NCBI GenBank assembly: GCA_027574665.1
Contig: CM050690.1
Coordinates: forward strand, 41,593,665-41,657,664
Reading direction: 5' to 3'
From: Rhynochetos jubatus
Lineage: Eukaryota; Chordata; Aves; Eurypygiformes; Rhynochetidae
Length of the DNA: 64,000 bases
Shown here in pieces: positions 46,803 to 60,903 of the stretch (its first letter is position 1; every line of letters starts with the position of its first letter). Both the position numbers and the translations under genes were made by a program. The notes under the pieces are model-generated. The model had not been told where the DNA came from and ran no database searches. It saw nothing but the letters and a program-made list of their open reading frames with translations.

Positions 46803-49800
46803 GCAGAGGCTGCTTTAGGCTTGGATCATACAAATTTTAAAACCATTTGTAGATGTAATTTTAGCTTTATCAAGCTCAGCATGACTCTAAAAATGCATCA
46901 AAGTTTTAATCTTACAGTTTATGGTGGCAACAGACCCTCTACATGGACAGAATTACAAGACTTTCTTTAGATGTTTGATGATGTTCCAATCATCTTTTTC
47001 TCTCTAAAAATATACGTTTGTTGAAAAATCTCAGGGTTAGCCAAGCATGAAAGTTTCCAGGTATGCATGAGGGGTATGTAAGTTGACCCACTGTTGCAGG
47101 GCCTCCTGGCAGAACACCATATGTGCATCACAGTGGACTGTAGTAACAAGATGTGGCAATTTCCTAGCTTTGGAGCTTTGAGTCAGATTTACTATTGTAA
47201 AATGGTTATTTTGCACATGTTGAAATTTCTTGGCTTGTTAACACATGCCTTAATGAGTCAAGGGAGGTTCCCTTGAAATTGGTTCTCACTCAGTCTTCGT
47301 TTTTATAGATGCTCAGTTGTAACTGCAAACCATCTGAGTGTACAGTGCTTGTCGAGGGGTATCCAGAGGCTGTGATCTTTAGGTTTTTGCCTTTTTTTTA
47401 GTCTGAGAGGTCACATAGAAAAGGCTTGTGAGCATTGGATCGTATTTAGAAGTGTAACTACTATTAATATTGTGCTTTCATTTTTTAAGCCTGGAAAGAA
47501 CCTTGACCAAAAAAGTATTTTTTAATTTACTGGTATCTGCTAATTACTCTTCTTTTCTGAGATATTACTGTAAACCTGAGGTGGTTATTAATGAAAATGT
47601 AGGTAGAAGGATTTTCTCTGTTCTGTTGCTGAGGGAGTGAAATAAAAACTCAAATACATTTATCACCACTAATCTACAAAGCAAGCTTCAGCTCAACGCA
47701 GTTAAGAACAGCACAGTTTCCTTGAAAAGATAGTCTTTATAAAACAGATTGAGGTAGTAAATAGATTTACACATGTATGTTATAAGGAGGTAAGACCTAA
47801 TATAGTGATAACTTGTGGGAAGTCACAAAAAGTAGCTGTTGAAGCGACAGGCAGTGTATTTCTCCTTTGTCCCGGTATTCCTAGCTCATGTTTTCTGCCA
47901 CTGTAGTCTCATTCTATGAAAACAGAATGTTACAGACACGCTGTAGGAGTGTGTTGATCATGAAATTATTTGATAAACCCTTTATTTCTAGCAAAATAGT
48001 TTTTGTATAATCACTAATTTGACAGAACATTTTAAACTGATTTATAATTAAAAGCTAATGCCCATGGAATAGAATATTGTCATAGGTTAATGGCCTCCTG
48101 CTGGTTCATGAATGCAGAAGCGTTTATTTTCCAAGCAGCAGGCGCTGATCCTCTGACAGTGTTCTATTAGAACAACATTTTTTCTATTATATAAAATGAC
48201 TAGTGCAGATTTAAACATTTTATCTGATGGATGCTGGTATATCAGTGTGACAGATACTCACTGTACCATGTTTGACCCAATGCACTTTTACTGAGTGAAA
48301 GTAATCTCTCTAGGTCCTAGATTAATTACTGACTTTGAACAGACCTTGTTATGTGCTTGAGCTATCTGAAGAGTACTTGTTTTGGTGTTTCTATTCTCTT
48401 CTTCCTTGCCATCTCTCAAAAAACATCAAATAATGTAAACTTCTAGCAGTTTGTAAGCATTTCCATAAAACCATTCAGGGCCTTTTTGGAAGGTGCTGCA
48501 GAAAGGGAAAGAGAAGTAACTGTATTCTCTATAAAGCAAACAAGGATTAATAAAACTATATCTTACTGGGATTGCTTGAGGGGAAACATGGTTCCAACAT
48601 TTTGTGTGCAGCTTGGGGAGTACTTTAAACCTTGCATTCATTATGATTCCCAAAAGTGAACAGTGCCAATTTAATAGGAGTCAAGCCAGAGAACTGGTCT
48701 GTGCACTCTTGTTTTCATGTGTACATGCCTAAGACTCACGCATGAGGAATAAGTGGTGAAGAAGAAATGTGGTTTTATGCAACAGTGAGTCTGATAGGCA
48801 GGTGAATGTATCTTCTAATGAAAAATATATCACTGACTTCTTCTAAGCACTTAATTGGTCTGTCTCTGTGTTTGGAGTGTGGCTGTGGTACAATGTACTA
48901 TCATTAATATAAGTTTTTTGGGATAAGGAAAAAGGAACTGGGTAGCAGTTATGAGAGAAGGACATCGTCCTAGAAGATCTGAACAAGGTGCTAAACAAGG
49001 AAACAGATGTCTCAGAAGGTACCTTTTGAGAAAAAATTCCATGAATATTTTTTAATCTCACAGAACAGGAACTGTCAGTAAGTGGCAATGCTGTGAACCA
49101 TATAACATGACAAGGCAAGTGGTGATTATGAAATTTCAGAGTTAATGGGCTCTCCTTCTACCTTTTTAATGTCAGTACTGTTGAAGATGTTGCAAACCCC
49201 TTCAGTAATAAAGGGGCAAACCAGCATGGCAGCTGAGTACCCTGTTGGGTCTGAAACAACTTTCTTCCTTGTCACACTCCCTCACCACATTGAAAGACAT
49301 TTTGAGTCAGCTCAGCTCCTACCGGTTTCCTTTGAAAGGTATTTTTTGAGTAGCAGCATAAATTCTTTATCAAAATGTAGGCAATACGCTATTACTGTTG
49401 TTGAACACTCTATTCAGCGTGCACTAAATTAATTAAAGAAATATTCAGTTTCTTTTCTAGGAGAGGGAGAGAGTACATAAGAAAGCAGGAAATGATCGTT
49501 ACACATCAGTCTCTCCCAGGGAATAATTGAATGTCAAGACTGCTGACCAGGCTGCAGCTATAATGAGCTTTCATTAACTTTTCTACTAGTGTTCCCATTC
49601 TTTGTCTACTTAGATCCCCTCCCTTCTTAGTATGGCAGCACTCCCAGGTGGATGACAGTGCAGTAAAGAGTGGTTTCTGCTCAGCTAATAAATGTGGAAA
49701 TAAGAAAATGTTTTCCTGAAGCTTAGCAGCATTGCCTGGTAATACACGCTTTGTACACATTATGTCCAAATGTCTGGGAACAATGTGGAACTTGGGTTTA

Positions 49801-52219
49801 CATCACTCAAAGTTTCAGTGTATATTAAAGATCAGGCAAGAGCTGGGCCATTACTATGGAATCACAGTTCACAATTTGAGGTGTTGGAACACTGTTGGTG
49901 TTGGGTATCTGCATTTGACTGAAAATGTCATAGGACTAATGGCTTGATGATATCTTATGATGTTGTTACCCTGGTGCATTAGTACTGATGAAGAGCTGCT
50001 CCAGATTTAGGTGAGCAGTAGTAGGATCATGACTGAACCCAGGTCTCTGGTGAGACAAAAACTTCCTGAATTTCCATGGAAAGCAACTCTGTAGCTTTTT
50101 ATGGCTAGCAGGGTCAAATGGAGGAGGTGAATTCTGTGGAGGAGTGAGGAAGAGATGATTAATTCCTGAAAACATAATAGAGCTTATTGAATAGTTATTC
50201 CAGTTTAAGATGTCTCGTGTTTTATACTGTGTATTGTAGAGAAAATAACTGTGCACAAAAATACCCTGGTTATTACCCTGACTGTTCTCCCAGGAGCACC
50301 TCTTTAATAGGGGTGAATGAGAAGGTAAGATGAGTAACAGGGAGCGTGCAAGCTACACAGGAGGAAGGCTATGAAGCAAAAAGTGATGCCAGTATAAATG
50401 GCTAAAGAAAACCTGAAGTTGAGCCTCACAGTTAACTGCCTGTCTGCTGAGTCTTCCTGGGAAGATCTCACCCACATCTCTGGCACTTCCACAGCAGATA
50501 ACCTAAGCTGACATTGACCTTGGCTGCATTACAGGAGTAATATTTTCACCAGGACTAACTGTTGTTGACCAGAAGCCTCACTGAATTACTCATGCTTTCC
50601 TTTATCAGGCATGCATGTTTTCTTTTCCATAGCAGGTTTTGGTTTTTTTTTTTTTTTGTTTTCCTGGTGGTGGTTGTTGTGGGGTTTTTTGTGGTTTTGT
50701 TGTTGTTGTTGTTGTTGTTCATACTAAGACATTCTCAGTCCCCCTTCCACTGCTCAGACTTGCTACGTTTGCTTCCATAGAATGGTCATGTACCATCCAT
50801 TTACAGTACCTTGACGGAAAGTGAACAGTAGTTTCGACTGATTTTGTGAAGCAGCTTTGTAACTGTATAGGAAGTATTTGAGGGAAAAAGCTGTTGCTCT
50901 TGCCATCTTTGCCTTCTAGGATTTTTTTAACTTTAGTGAGAAAAGAAGGACTTTATAGCTAATGATACAACCCTGGTAGGACCAGCCTCTCTCCTTCCTG
51001 GCCTACAATAAGCAAGTGCCTAATTATGAACAAGAGGAACTGCAATATGTTTGCACAATGGGAGCTTAGAACAGCATCAAAATGATTAAATTGGATAAGT
51101 AATCATTCAGCTGCCCAGCTGCCTCTGGAAAAAATGTTTAGTGAAAAGGGTGGGATGATTTACACCAACGTTTATCCTCCCAAAAAAATGTCAGTCAACA
51201 ATGTTTTTCTCTCGTCTCCTGAGAAACAGGATTTGTCTGACTTCCTGAGCCAGTGGTATTTAAAATATAAACAAATTAAGAAAAAACCTCAAAACAATAG
51301 GTGTTTTTCTACAAAGGAGCTATTCATCTGTTCTTGGCTTTTTATTAAAAAAGGTGTTACAAAAAGTCTAACTAGAAACCTATGTTAAAAACATGCTTGT
51401 GTAGGGGAATATCTTTTTTTTTTTTTTCCTATCAACGTTCAGCTTTTGATTGGTCTACTTCTTAGTCAGCTTGGTCAGTAAAAAGGCATAAATCTGGCTA
51501 CTTCATTCTGCTCTGGTTTTTGGAACACTTCTTCCTTTTGATCACTGTCTTAGCCTAGCAGTAGTCTAAAATTAGTGGACCTATTTGTTTTATAAGGTCA
51601 TAATGTGCTAGGCAGATGGTAGGTTTGTCCTTATGTCAGTACTGTCTACTGCAGACAGACACTGGTGCAAGGATGCAGAATTACAGCTCTGAAACATGTT
51701 TTCCAGATACAAGCATTTGATAGTCAGCACAGTAAAGCAGATAAAATACCCCACCCTGGAAACAGCTAACAACACTCACTACATAATCCCATGTTGTACC
51801 TATGAACATTATTATATTCTATTCCATCCAAACAGTCCCGATATCCCACTGATGAACAAGGGAATGTGCTTTTATTTTCTTGTGTTAGGGATAGTGTGAT
51901 GTAACTTTCCTGGGGCTTTATTCTGCTACTTATTGTTTATGAATATATCCCTTAATCATTAAAATGAGAATTGCCCACTTCAGTGTTTCCACTAGGTCAT
52001 AAGTGTAAGCAGAGGACCAAAAAGAAACTAGAGCTTCAAGCATCCATGTTTTGGGATGATGGCTGGAAATTCAACAGTGTGAGAAAATCTCATGATGCAT
52101 TTTTCAGTTCTCTTCTTCCTAGCAGGAAACTTGAACTCTTCAAACTTGCTGTAAAGCCTCATGATGTCCTTTTTGTGGCAGGGAGAAAAAACTACCTTGG
52201 CGTATAGTCCTGGGCGAAG
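46741..52219. other. Gene-free sequence after the retroviral remnant
   Basis: No supported gene. Simple repeats include T15-type runs at about 50,643-50,657 and 51,414-51,427, and a GTT array at 50,699-50,719. The short open frames show no family resemblance. Confidence 0.6.
50699..50719 (+). repeat. GTT microsatellite
   Basis: Seven tandem GTT-type units following a T/G-rich stretch from 50,638. Confidence 0.85.
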
Positions 52220-52654
52220 CAATAACCTTGCTCCAGATAGCGAGGACCCTACCTCAGATTTTTCTCCTACAGGTGGTCCAGTATTCCTCTTATTGCAAGG
52301 CGACAGAGATGTGTGAGCAAGGGCTGATCAGCACTGTATGGCCTGCCTTCTGGTTGCTCTCCATTTCTGTTTGCTGGGTGAAGGGGCTCTCTCTGTGTAT
52401 ATGTTTGTGTGGAGGCTCAGTGCCAGCCATGCATGTGGGACCACAGGTTACAGAGGTGTGCGCCAGGGTGCCAGCAACTGCAGACATTGGGGTGTCTGCC
52501 CATTGTCTGGGTGCATACGTCAGTGTGTTCAGTCACTAGCAAACATCAAGGCTGACTAGTGGTGAGTAGGATAAGGGGTTTGAACCATGTATTGAAGTGG
52601 CCCTAACTCTGGGTTGTGTATTGTTGAGATGAGAAGTTCTGAGTGTTGGCTACT

Positions 52655-52741
52655 GGAGTGGCTGTAGGTCCAAGCCAGCTACCGCAGAGACTGGGGGTTT
52701 GAGCTGGGCACTGGGAAGTTCCATAGGTCAGGACCAGATAG
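52655..52741 (+). repeat. 29-30 bp minisatellite, three diverged copies
   Basis: The copies are at 52,655-52,683, 52,684-52,712 and 52,713-52,741. The core GGTCCAAGCCAGCTAC of copy 1 aligns at a 29-bp offset with GGTTTGAGCTGGGCAC in copy 2, where five of the six differences are transitions, and at a 59-bp offset with GGTCAGGACCAGATAG in copy 3. Confidence 0.75.
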
Positions 52742-52854
52742 CAGAGGTACCTGGTTGTGTGTGTATGTGTGTGCATGAAGCAAGGGGGAGACAATAAGGT
52801 CTAGAGCTGCAGGACAGATATGTCTAAGGCCAGTTACTTGAGGGATCCATATTG

Positions 52855-52880
52855 AATATATACATATATATGTATATATT
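52855..52880. repeat. Perfect 26-bp AT palindrome
   Basis: The half-site AATATATACATAT is followed by its exact reverse complement. It could extrude as a cruciform or form a hairpin in RNA. Confidence 0.85.
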
Positions 52881-53551
52881 TTCCGCTAACAGGCTTTCAT
52901 CCTGATCAGCCAGAGAGGAAAAGGGATGAGGATGTTAGAACAGTCTGTGTTTTTGCAAATGCTGTTTATTCTGTCTGTGAGACTGACTGTGTGTACTTGC
53001 TCTTCGCTGGGTCTGGGGACATGAAGCTGCAGCAGCCTCACCACTGTTGGGCTGCTAGATTCAGCAGCCCTGAATACATACCAGCAACACCTTCTGTTAT
53101 TTAGAACATTGACATGTGGACTTTAAAGTACCATCCTCGCCATCTTATGCTTGGGAAAGCTAAGGCAGAAAAAAGAGACATAATCCAATTCACCTAGCAG
53201 GCCAAAGTCAGATCATCTGTGAGTCTGACTGCTACAAAAGTAAGAGTCATTACTCAAAGGCAGGGAATAAACCAGAGCATCTATGCACTGAGGATACTAT
53301 GGGCAAAGAGGAGTGGACAGAAAAAAAAGCCTCCGTGTTCAGCTAGTGAGGTGTCTGTGAGAGGCAAGAGATGATTGTAAATATCTTCCACAACTTACCT
53401 CAGCAGGCAGAGGTTAATATTTTGAGAAATATTCAAAGTGAAGTTTTATACTACTTGTCCCAGATCAAATCAAAGAATTAAACAGAACCAGTGCACTTCT
53501 CTTTGAGAGAGTATCGCACCACAGGCTGGTAAACTGTAACAGTAAGTTAGT

Positions 53552-53601
53552 ACTTATGTTACGTATATTACTTATATTACGTATTATAGTAAGTACTATA
53601 A
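53552..53601. repeat. Direct repeat and inverted repeat cluster
   Basis: ACTTATGTTACGTAT (53,552-53,566) recurs at 53,570-53,584 with one mismatch, a period of 18 bp. It is followed at once by TTATAGTA-AG-TACTATAA (53,584-53,601), a perfect 8-bp inverted repeat with a 2-base spacer. Confidence 0.75.
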
Positions 53602-56600
53602 TAACACATGCCTTATCATGCCTTGTTCTTTAATTGTCTTTCACGCTGGATAGTTTTCCAGCCTATCCTCTGCCTTGCTCCAAACCGCATAGTAAAGAAA
53701 GCATTTCTAACACTTAGCATTAAAGACTTTAAGACAGACCACAGTGTGATTAAACTATTGTGCTGCTGGAGGTGCATAACAGCTTGGCATGTGGTTTTTC
53801 TTATACTTCACACTTGGGTTGTGTCAAGAAACAGTGCCAAGCAGCAACATGTGAAGTCTGTAGATGGTGACTAAATTTGTCTTACTGTGGCTAGTTTGCA
53901 GATCTCAGTTCCATGCTTCAAGCATTGCAAAGCAAGCCAGAAGCAGTGCAAAGGCAGGATGCTGGGCTTGACTTACTTTGTGGCTCACAAGTCCTGGAGA
54001 GATTTGCACCCTGAGTTCCTCAGTTGCAAGAAAACTTGTGAGGACATGGGGCACTTTGAACTGATGCACATGGGGGCTAGTGGAGAAGACAGGAGATAAA
54101 TCCTGAAGTGAACTCTTTTTACTGTTACGGGAAAATACTGGAGCTGTTTGGAGTATGCCCTGCTGAGCATCTCTGGATAGCTTTATTTTGTGTGAAAGCC
54201 ACCTGGAAAATCTTCCTGACTCAGCTGGAGTATGAAACAACTTGCCAAAACATCAGCTCAAGCTCAGCTAATCACAATACTAGTTATTAAGTTGTTATTG
54301 GCTTAAGTAGCTCTTGGAACCATGGAGGAGCGAAGTGAATGTGTCAGGAAGCGTAAGACAGGGGAGGTGGATGCTGTCTTCTCTTCCTTTCACTACAGAG
54401 CAACAGTATCATAATTCACAGCTTCAGAACTCAGCATCTGTGCATTTGTCTGTGATGAGAGTTAAAAAAAAAACAACCAACCTGCATACAAAATAAAAAT
54501 ACATACACTTGCACACATATATATGTATATGCTGTTCACGTGTCTGCATAAGATCCAATGAACAGCTTGAAGTCTTCTGTGTAATTGCTTGTATTTGGAA
54601 GGAATTATTATGACATTATAATGCAATCACAACAAAATCGAGTTGGATTTTTTTTTTCTGCCTTATTTTTACAGGGACCTCTGGAAACAGGCATTCTCCT
54701 TGAAGGGAACTGTGGCCACTTCTATCTTCTGCATCAAAATCCTGTGACTTGAAGAAGGGGCACTAAGCTGACAGTAGCACAGTAATTTTCAACTGGATAT
54801 TTCTGAATTGTTAAATGGCACTAGGGTTTTATTGCCCTCAGTCTCATTCTGTATCTTAGTGATGACACAGATGAGTCACTGCTCGATGGAGAAGATAAGA
54901 GAAAAAGTGGACAAAGCCTCTGTTCGGGAGAATTGTGCATGCAGCCTAAGGCTTTTTCTGACATTATTTACATGGATCTTTGACCAGCATCCAGGCTCTT
55001 CCCCATATCTGTTTTGGAGCAAATGGCTTCGTTGTATCACCCTGAGTGGGTTGTTGCAGTTGCTGGCATACATGTGTAAAAGTATGGATAGTGAAAATAT
55101 CTATACCTATATGGTATATGGACTCACATAAAAGGCTGAGGAATAACGATGCTCAGTTAACAGCAAACAGAAATTGAACTGAGATGATTTATATCCTGAT
55201 TAAATTTCTGTTGCTCGCTATAAAGACAGAAGTTCCTACACTTCAAAAAAACCCAACAGATTTCTGGATGATTAAAGGGACTGAGAACACATCAAGGGTT
55301 CTGCAAAGGCAATTATGACCTTCCAAACCAATGCCTATCTTAGGAAAGATAGGCCAAAATCTTGAATAAAGAAAGAACTGAGACAATTTCCCATGGAATG
55401 GGAACAGAGCTGCATGTTGCTATGTAGAACTAAACGATAACATTGCTCCAGACTGGCAAACAGGTCTATTTTTTTTAAGTGTAGAGCCTGGGGAAAAGAA
55501 CCGCATTTATCAGTTCATGAGAGTCTGTTCCATGTGGTACTGCAATATTTGACCCATTACTGCTCAGAATGGGTCACAAGACACTGTTTGATAGAATACA
55601 GTTTTCAGACTGAAAACTTAGTTTTTGGTAAGTGACCATTCACTTCCACAGTATTTATATCAATAAAGTCTCTGAAAACTTCACAATTACATCACAAAGA
55701 TAGATAATTTTATTATTTGAAAACGTTGCATAAAATATATTTCAGTTTACAAATTTTATTCAGATATAAATATCGTTACTTTTCTTTCTTTCTCCTAAAA
55801 ACATCCCCAAGGTTCTTTTACTATTTTGGCCTGGTCTGTTTTTACCATTTTTTCTCATTTTAAATACTTTGCTCTGGCATAATATGTGCACATATGAATA
55901 CACACATGCCAACACACAGTAATGAATTCACTTGCAAACAATATGTATCATATTATAGCTAAAAGGACCTGCTTTGGTATCACTTAGATATATGTTTTTT
56001 CTAAGTTTATTGTAAGCTGCAAGATTATGGCATTTTTGGAGCATCTGGGAGAAGGTCAACCGTGATTGATTGAATTATGATCATTAAAGAATTCTGGTAA
56101 GGACAGCGTTTGAATTTTACAAAGCTGATCACACAGAGAATGCAAGTAACAAAATGAATGAAGCCTGGATTTAAGTGAATTTGAGTCCTATTTCAACTTC
56201 CATCACAACCCCACCATAGCCGCAGTTGTCACCTTTAAACCTATTTGAGCCTCAAACTCTTTTTCCATCTCCAGTACCCTTGAAGCATATAACTGCCTGC
56301 ATTGCTATCTGACTGGATGGGAGAGAGCCTGCAGGGGCACTGGTCTGGACTGGGATGTGTGATAATTGCTGGGACACCTATGGCCTCTGAACAGGCAGCT
56401 GAAACTGGCACTAAACCATTCCTCTGGAACAGGCACTAAACTTGGTCTGTCTTTGACTCAGATTTTATGTTATTTGTAGCTAAAAGTTAATTATTCTCTA
56501 GTTTAATTTTTGGTCCAAAAAGTGTTTGGTGTTTTTAAATATCTATTACTTATCAACAATTTAAAACATTTGCAAGTAAGGTGAAAACTATAATCCTTTC

Positions 56601-58303
56601 ATTACCTCTCCACTAAAAGAAAATAAATTAATATGACTAGGCATATCAGAGTCAGAAGTTGCTGGAAGGATCAGAAAAGATGCTAAAGATGTATAAGAAT
56701 AGGATACTGGCGAGAAAAATAACGTCCATATTTGCATGGAAAAGGCAATTGTTTCAGCACAAGTTTGTTAAGGTTTGCTCTACAGTTCCTGTCAGTTCTT
56801 CTAGGACTTTCTTTCGGGGTGTGTTTGAGATATATGCAAACACAGAGGGTGTGAAATGGTAAGAAGGGCTCAAATTCTTTACATATAACTACCTTAGGAA
56901 GTAGTCTCAGATTTCTGTGCTGCCAGGAAACATGTCAGAACAGACTGTTTTGCGGTACTTTGGGGCTTATGGTTTGGGGCCGGACTGGAGGAAAACTGTT
57001 CTTTGGATTTGGCTCTAGAACAAAGAACTTGTAAGAAGGAAGCAGCTGTGGTTGTGCAACAGCTGGCCCATCCACAACTGCGGGTGAGTGGGCAAAGGTG
57101 CTAATGACTTGCCTATTAGTGGGTCTTGGGGTGTAAGCATCCAGAGTGAAATTTTCCATGAAAGGAGCAAAAATTGCTATATGATAGCTGTGCCCAGAAC
57201 AATACTGATGTAACAAACCCTTTAAAGCACTCCCATCCCACTGGGCCTTTTGCCTATACACCGCACTGTCTCTAATAATAACCTTGAATGAGAGGTTTCT
57301 CAGCTGAACGGGTCAATTTTGTAGTAGGAAAGGGGTCACTGAGTCTGAACTACATCTAACAAAGTCTAACTGCTTAACAGAGGCCTTTTGATGAGACTTG
57401 TTTCATATATGCAACTGAATCCCTTTTCATTACTTCTACCACCTGCTCAAAGAAACAGGACTCATACACACTCTGAAAATGAAGACTATCAAAATGCTGC
57501 AGATCAGTGCACTCACAAGCTTTGCGGCGCTCTTGCTGCATAATGAAGGAATTATTTTATTTCAATAAGAAAGCTAAAAACTTAATAAAAAAGATGAAGG
57601 CATTCTTTGCTCAGTGACATTCTTATATAAAGTTTGTCACACAAGGGTCTTGAGATGTTGAAAATATTTCCTTTAAAACTGGACAGTCATTGCACAATGA
57701 GGTCACATTTTAACAACATATTTGAACTAGTAATAAACTGCTGAAAACATTTATGGAGCAGGTAAGTTGTGATTATAGTAGTCAGGAGTCTTACTTTGAG
57801 TTCAACAATCAGACATTCTCGCTACACAGAAGGGAATATGATCCTATATTGGAAGCATTAAATGAGAAGGGAATGTTTTCATTAAAGAAATTCTTAAAGC
57901 TGATTTATGGCACACTGGTTGCATCTCATACTGGAAAAAAGAAACCCCATAAATAAAATTGCTTAGAGGAAGTTCAGTATACTTTCCAAAGAGCCATCTA
58001 AAAAGTTTTCTTTTAAAACAAATAAATGCTGAACAATAAAATAACAGTAAGCTGCCTTTGCTGCTATTCCATATTTTAACTGCTTTGTGATTGTATTGCT
58101 CTAAGTTTCTGAGAGAACATTCTGAACAGACAATTTTCCAATGAAAAAATAGGTCCTCAAAGTGGTATGTCAGAAGTGTAAGGAAACATCTGGAAATATC
58201 AGGATTCTTTGTAGCTCAGTAATTTCTGAATGTCTACTCATTATTGAGATCTTGCTTTACTGTGTACTGTTTAAACACAAAGGGCAGTTCCCACAACCTA
58301 CTT

Positions 58304-58358
58304 TAAAAAAAAAAAAGTTAAAAAAATTAGAAAAAAGGAAAGAAAGAAAGAAGAAGAA
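58304..58358 (+). repeat. A-rich and GAAA simple repeat
   Basis: An A12-type run followed by A-rich sequence and tandem GAAA/GAA units. Low-complexity DNA. Confidence 0.8.
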
Positions 58359-60880
58359 TGTTACTAGATATATCATGTTTGTCTTCACTGCAAAACACAT
58401 CTGCCTGGAGGAAGAAAGCTGCTATTGTGTATAAATTCCTTAAAAGTCGACTTCACCATTGCTGATCTTTGGGTGGGTGCTACTAGAGACTTATATTTAT
58501 ATTAATTACTCATCTTACAAGAAAATGTTTAAAACTGTCTTCTAAATGGCACAGTGATTACAAGAAGACAGTAAAGTGAAAAATACAACTTATGATACCC
58601 TTGTTTCAGAAAGAAGTCTATCATGTCCAAAGACAACCTATGACACGATGATGAATTATTTGCATTTGAGGAAAGATTTTTCTCATGAGTAAATTTTTTA
58701 ATGTAGTTACATAGTTAAATACTTTGTATTTCCCCTTCCTATAGTAAGTTCTGCTTTTGAATACTTGATCTTCTTAGTATGTCTAAGTGGATGTCTTGTA
58801 AGAAGTTGATAATATGATAAGTAAAAAAAGGGGAGAGTTGTATATGTGTATAAATCTGTATCTTACTCAGCAAAAAATTAATGAAGCAAGATCTGCAACC
58901 TGTGTTTTCACTCCCTGAGATAATAAATTGAGATATAAGTTCAAGCTCTTGCTTCAAATGCTCACCATATTTGAAGAAATGGAGAGACAGATTCAATCAT
59001 CTCCTCTGCTGTTTCTGCTCTGCATAATGGACTGAACCAATACTTCAAATCCAAACACTCTTGACTTGAGTGGGAGGGAAAAAATTAATGTTGTTGGGGA
59101 ATGAACTGAATAATTTTTGATGCAACATTCCAGAAAACATAATTTGTGGCACATGTCCAGTTCCTATTTACTACCAGAGAACTAGCTGCAGCTGTTTATT
59201 ATGACTGGTTGTGCCAGTTTGATAGTGTGTAATCATATTTGCATAAAGATAAAAAGGAAGGTGTTATTGAACAGAGTTTAGCCATGCTTTTACCATGAAT
59301 TAAAGGTAATTTCAGAGTAATTAGGTATAATTTGTTAAAGAATTCTTCCCAGAAAATGATGACTCTGATTTCATAATTACAGGACAATGCATGCTATGGC
59401 TTTCAAGGCAGGATAAAACATACCTGAGGGGGTAGTGTCCCACACTAGAGAGATCTAATGTTGCTGTGAAAGACAGGTGTTTTGTCAGATTTCAGCTACA
59501 CACTTTCACCTGCAATGCATTAACCATAACAGTGATGTTAATGAAGACCAGGTGCTTCTTCCACACTCCGGAGGAGGAACTGGCACTGGTGTTATGGTGT
59601 GCTACCTGGGAGTATCCCATTTGTCTCTCCAGATGGGCTTTGATGGCTGCCAGAAGGTGTCCTTTCAAACTTCTAGTGTGGGAAGAAGCTCAGGCCTGGA
59701 AGAATGTCTGATGGAACAATCAGAGAAGGTCAGGCAAAGAAAATACCAGCATCTGTGCTCATGACAAACAAACATGGTGCCTGTGCATGGAGCAAGCAAA
59801 CAACATGTAGAATAAAAGACACTTCATTAAGAGTATGCAGCCTTACCTATTCCTTTCATACCAGGATCTGGGGCAGGGACCTGAGTTTCCAGAAAATAAC
59901 AAAAAAAACTATAAAACCACAAGACAGCTGTCAAAAAGACACCATATTACTGACAACTGCCAGACAGAGTCCAAGTGAAGGGCCCTTATTTCTTTAAAAG
60001 TTTGCTATTTAATCTGGAAATGAGTAATGGATGCCTCAAGCAAGATTTATTTTTAATAAAACAGAAGTTTTTTCATTGTGATTATGCCTACATTGTTTTA
60101 ATATTTTGTTATTTTGTTGTTTTTAAAGGTATTCTTTACGGGACAGTCTTTTGCCCATTTCTTTGCATTTCTATGTGTTAGATTTGAGGTTGTCCACTCC
60201 CTGCAATTTATAACCATTCAGGAAATGTTAATAATGGCTCTGAGAAGGGGAAAAGAAACCTATTGAAAGGGAAAAGAAAAGGGAAAAGGTCTACATTCTC
60301 AGCAGGAGCTTAGTTAATTATCTGACTCCTTCCCAGCCACTTCTGGCACATGACATACCTCAGCAAAACAATTAGTCTTTCCACATTGAGGAGAAAAAAC
60401 AGGACTAAATATCAGAATGTGTGACATAGTGCTTAACTCCAAATTCCTAGCTAAGTTAGAGCAGACCTGAAGCATGGCTGATATAGGGCTGTTTTTTTCT
60501 TTTCTTTGCTTTGCTTGTAAATGTGGCACTTTTGAACTGAAAATACAGGGTGGGAGGAGACAAGAAAGTTGTGTGTAAGGTAGGGTTCTGAAAGGCTAGG
60601 CTGTGGTATAGTGCATGTTATGAATCCTATTGTGCTGTGCAGTTAATGAACCTTCCTGTACTGAATAAAGACTGATACAGCAAAGAAGTGGAAATCACCT
60701 AATGTGCTTTCCTTCCCTGCTCATTTGTTACTGACTTTAGCCTGTGTCTGGGATCCCTTTGGAGTCCTTGGCAAAAAATTTCCTGGGCAATAATACACTT
60801 AAAAAATTGTAAACCAACACATCAATCTGCATATATAATCTGCCCTTTGTGGATATATATATATTTTTTTATAATTATTT

Positions 60881-60903
60881 CCCCCCCCCCCCCCCCCCCC
60901 CCC
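60881..60903 (+). repeat. C23 homopolymer run at the CR1 boundary
   Basis: Twenty-three consecutive C, preceded by TATATATATATT-type sequence. The third CR1 begins in the next bases. The minus strand is G23. Confidence 0.9.

Larger units (their letters stand above)
52220..52930. mobile_element. Probable mobile-element relic containing a minisatellite and a palindrome
   Basis: The segment differs in composition from its surroundings (G/T-rich, repeated GGT-CAGC blocks). It carries a 29-30 bp tandem repeat (52,655-52,741), a short GT-rich microsatellite (about 52,754-52,773) and an AT palindrome (52,855-52,880), followed by TTTTCCGCTAACAGGCTTTC. The combination resembles LTR-type repeat sequence I have met in bird genomes, but I cannot name the family, the strand or exact ends. 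Open frames such as 52,228-52,539 are not supported as genes. Confidence 0.4.
52931..60880. other. Gene-free sequence before the third CR1
   Basis: About 8 kb without a supported gene. A compact repeat cluster lies at 53,552-53,601. A/GAAA-rich simple sequence is at about 58,304-58,358. TA-rich sequence at 60,853-60,866 leads into a C23 run. Short open frames (for example 54,808-55,131, 56,935-57,261, 57,753-57,956 and 59,466-59,997) show no known motif. Confidence 0.6.

Noticed and set aside
57753-57956. 67-codon plus-strand frame (MEQVSCDYSS...)
   Set aside because: The composition is protein-like, but it is short, has no splice signals that I can defend and no known family.
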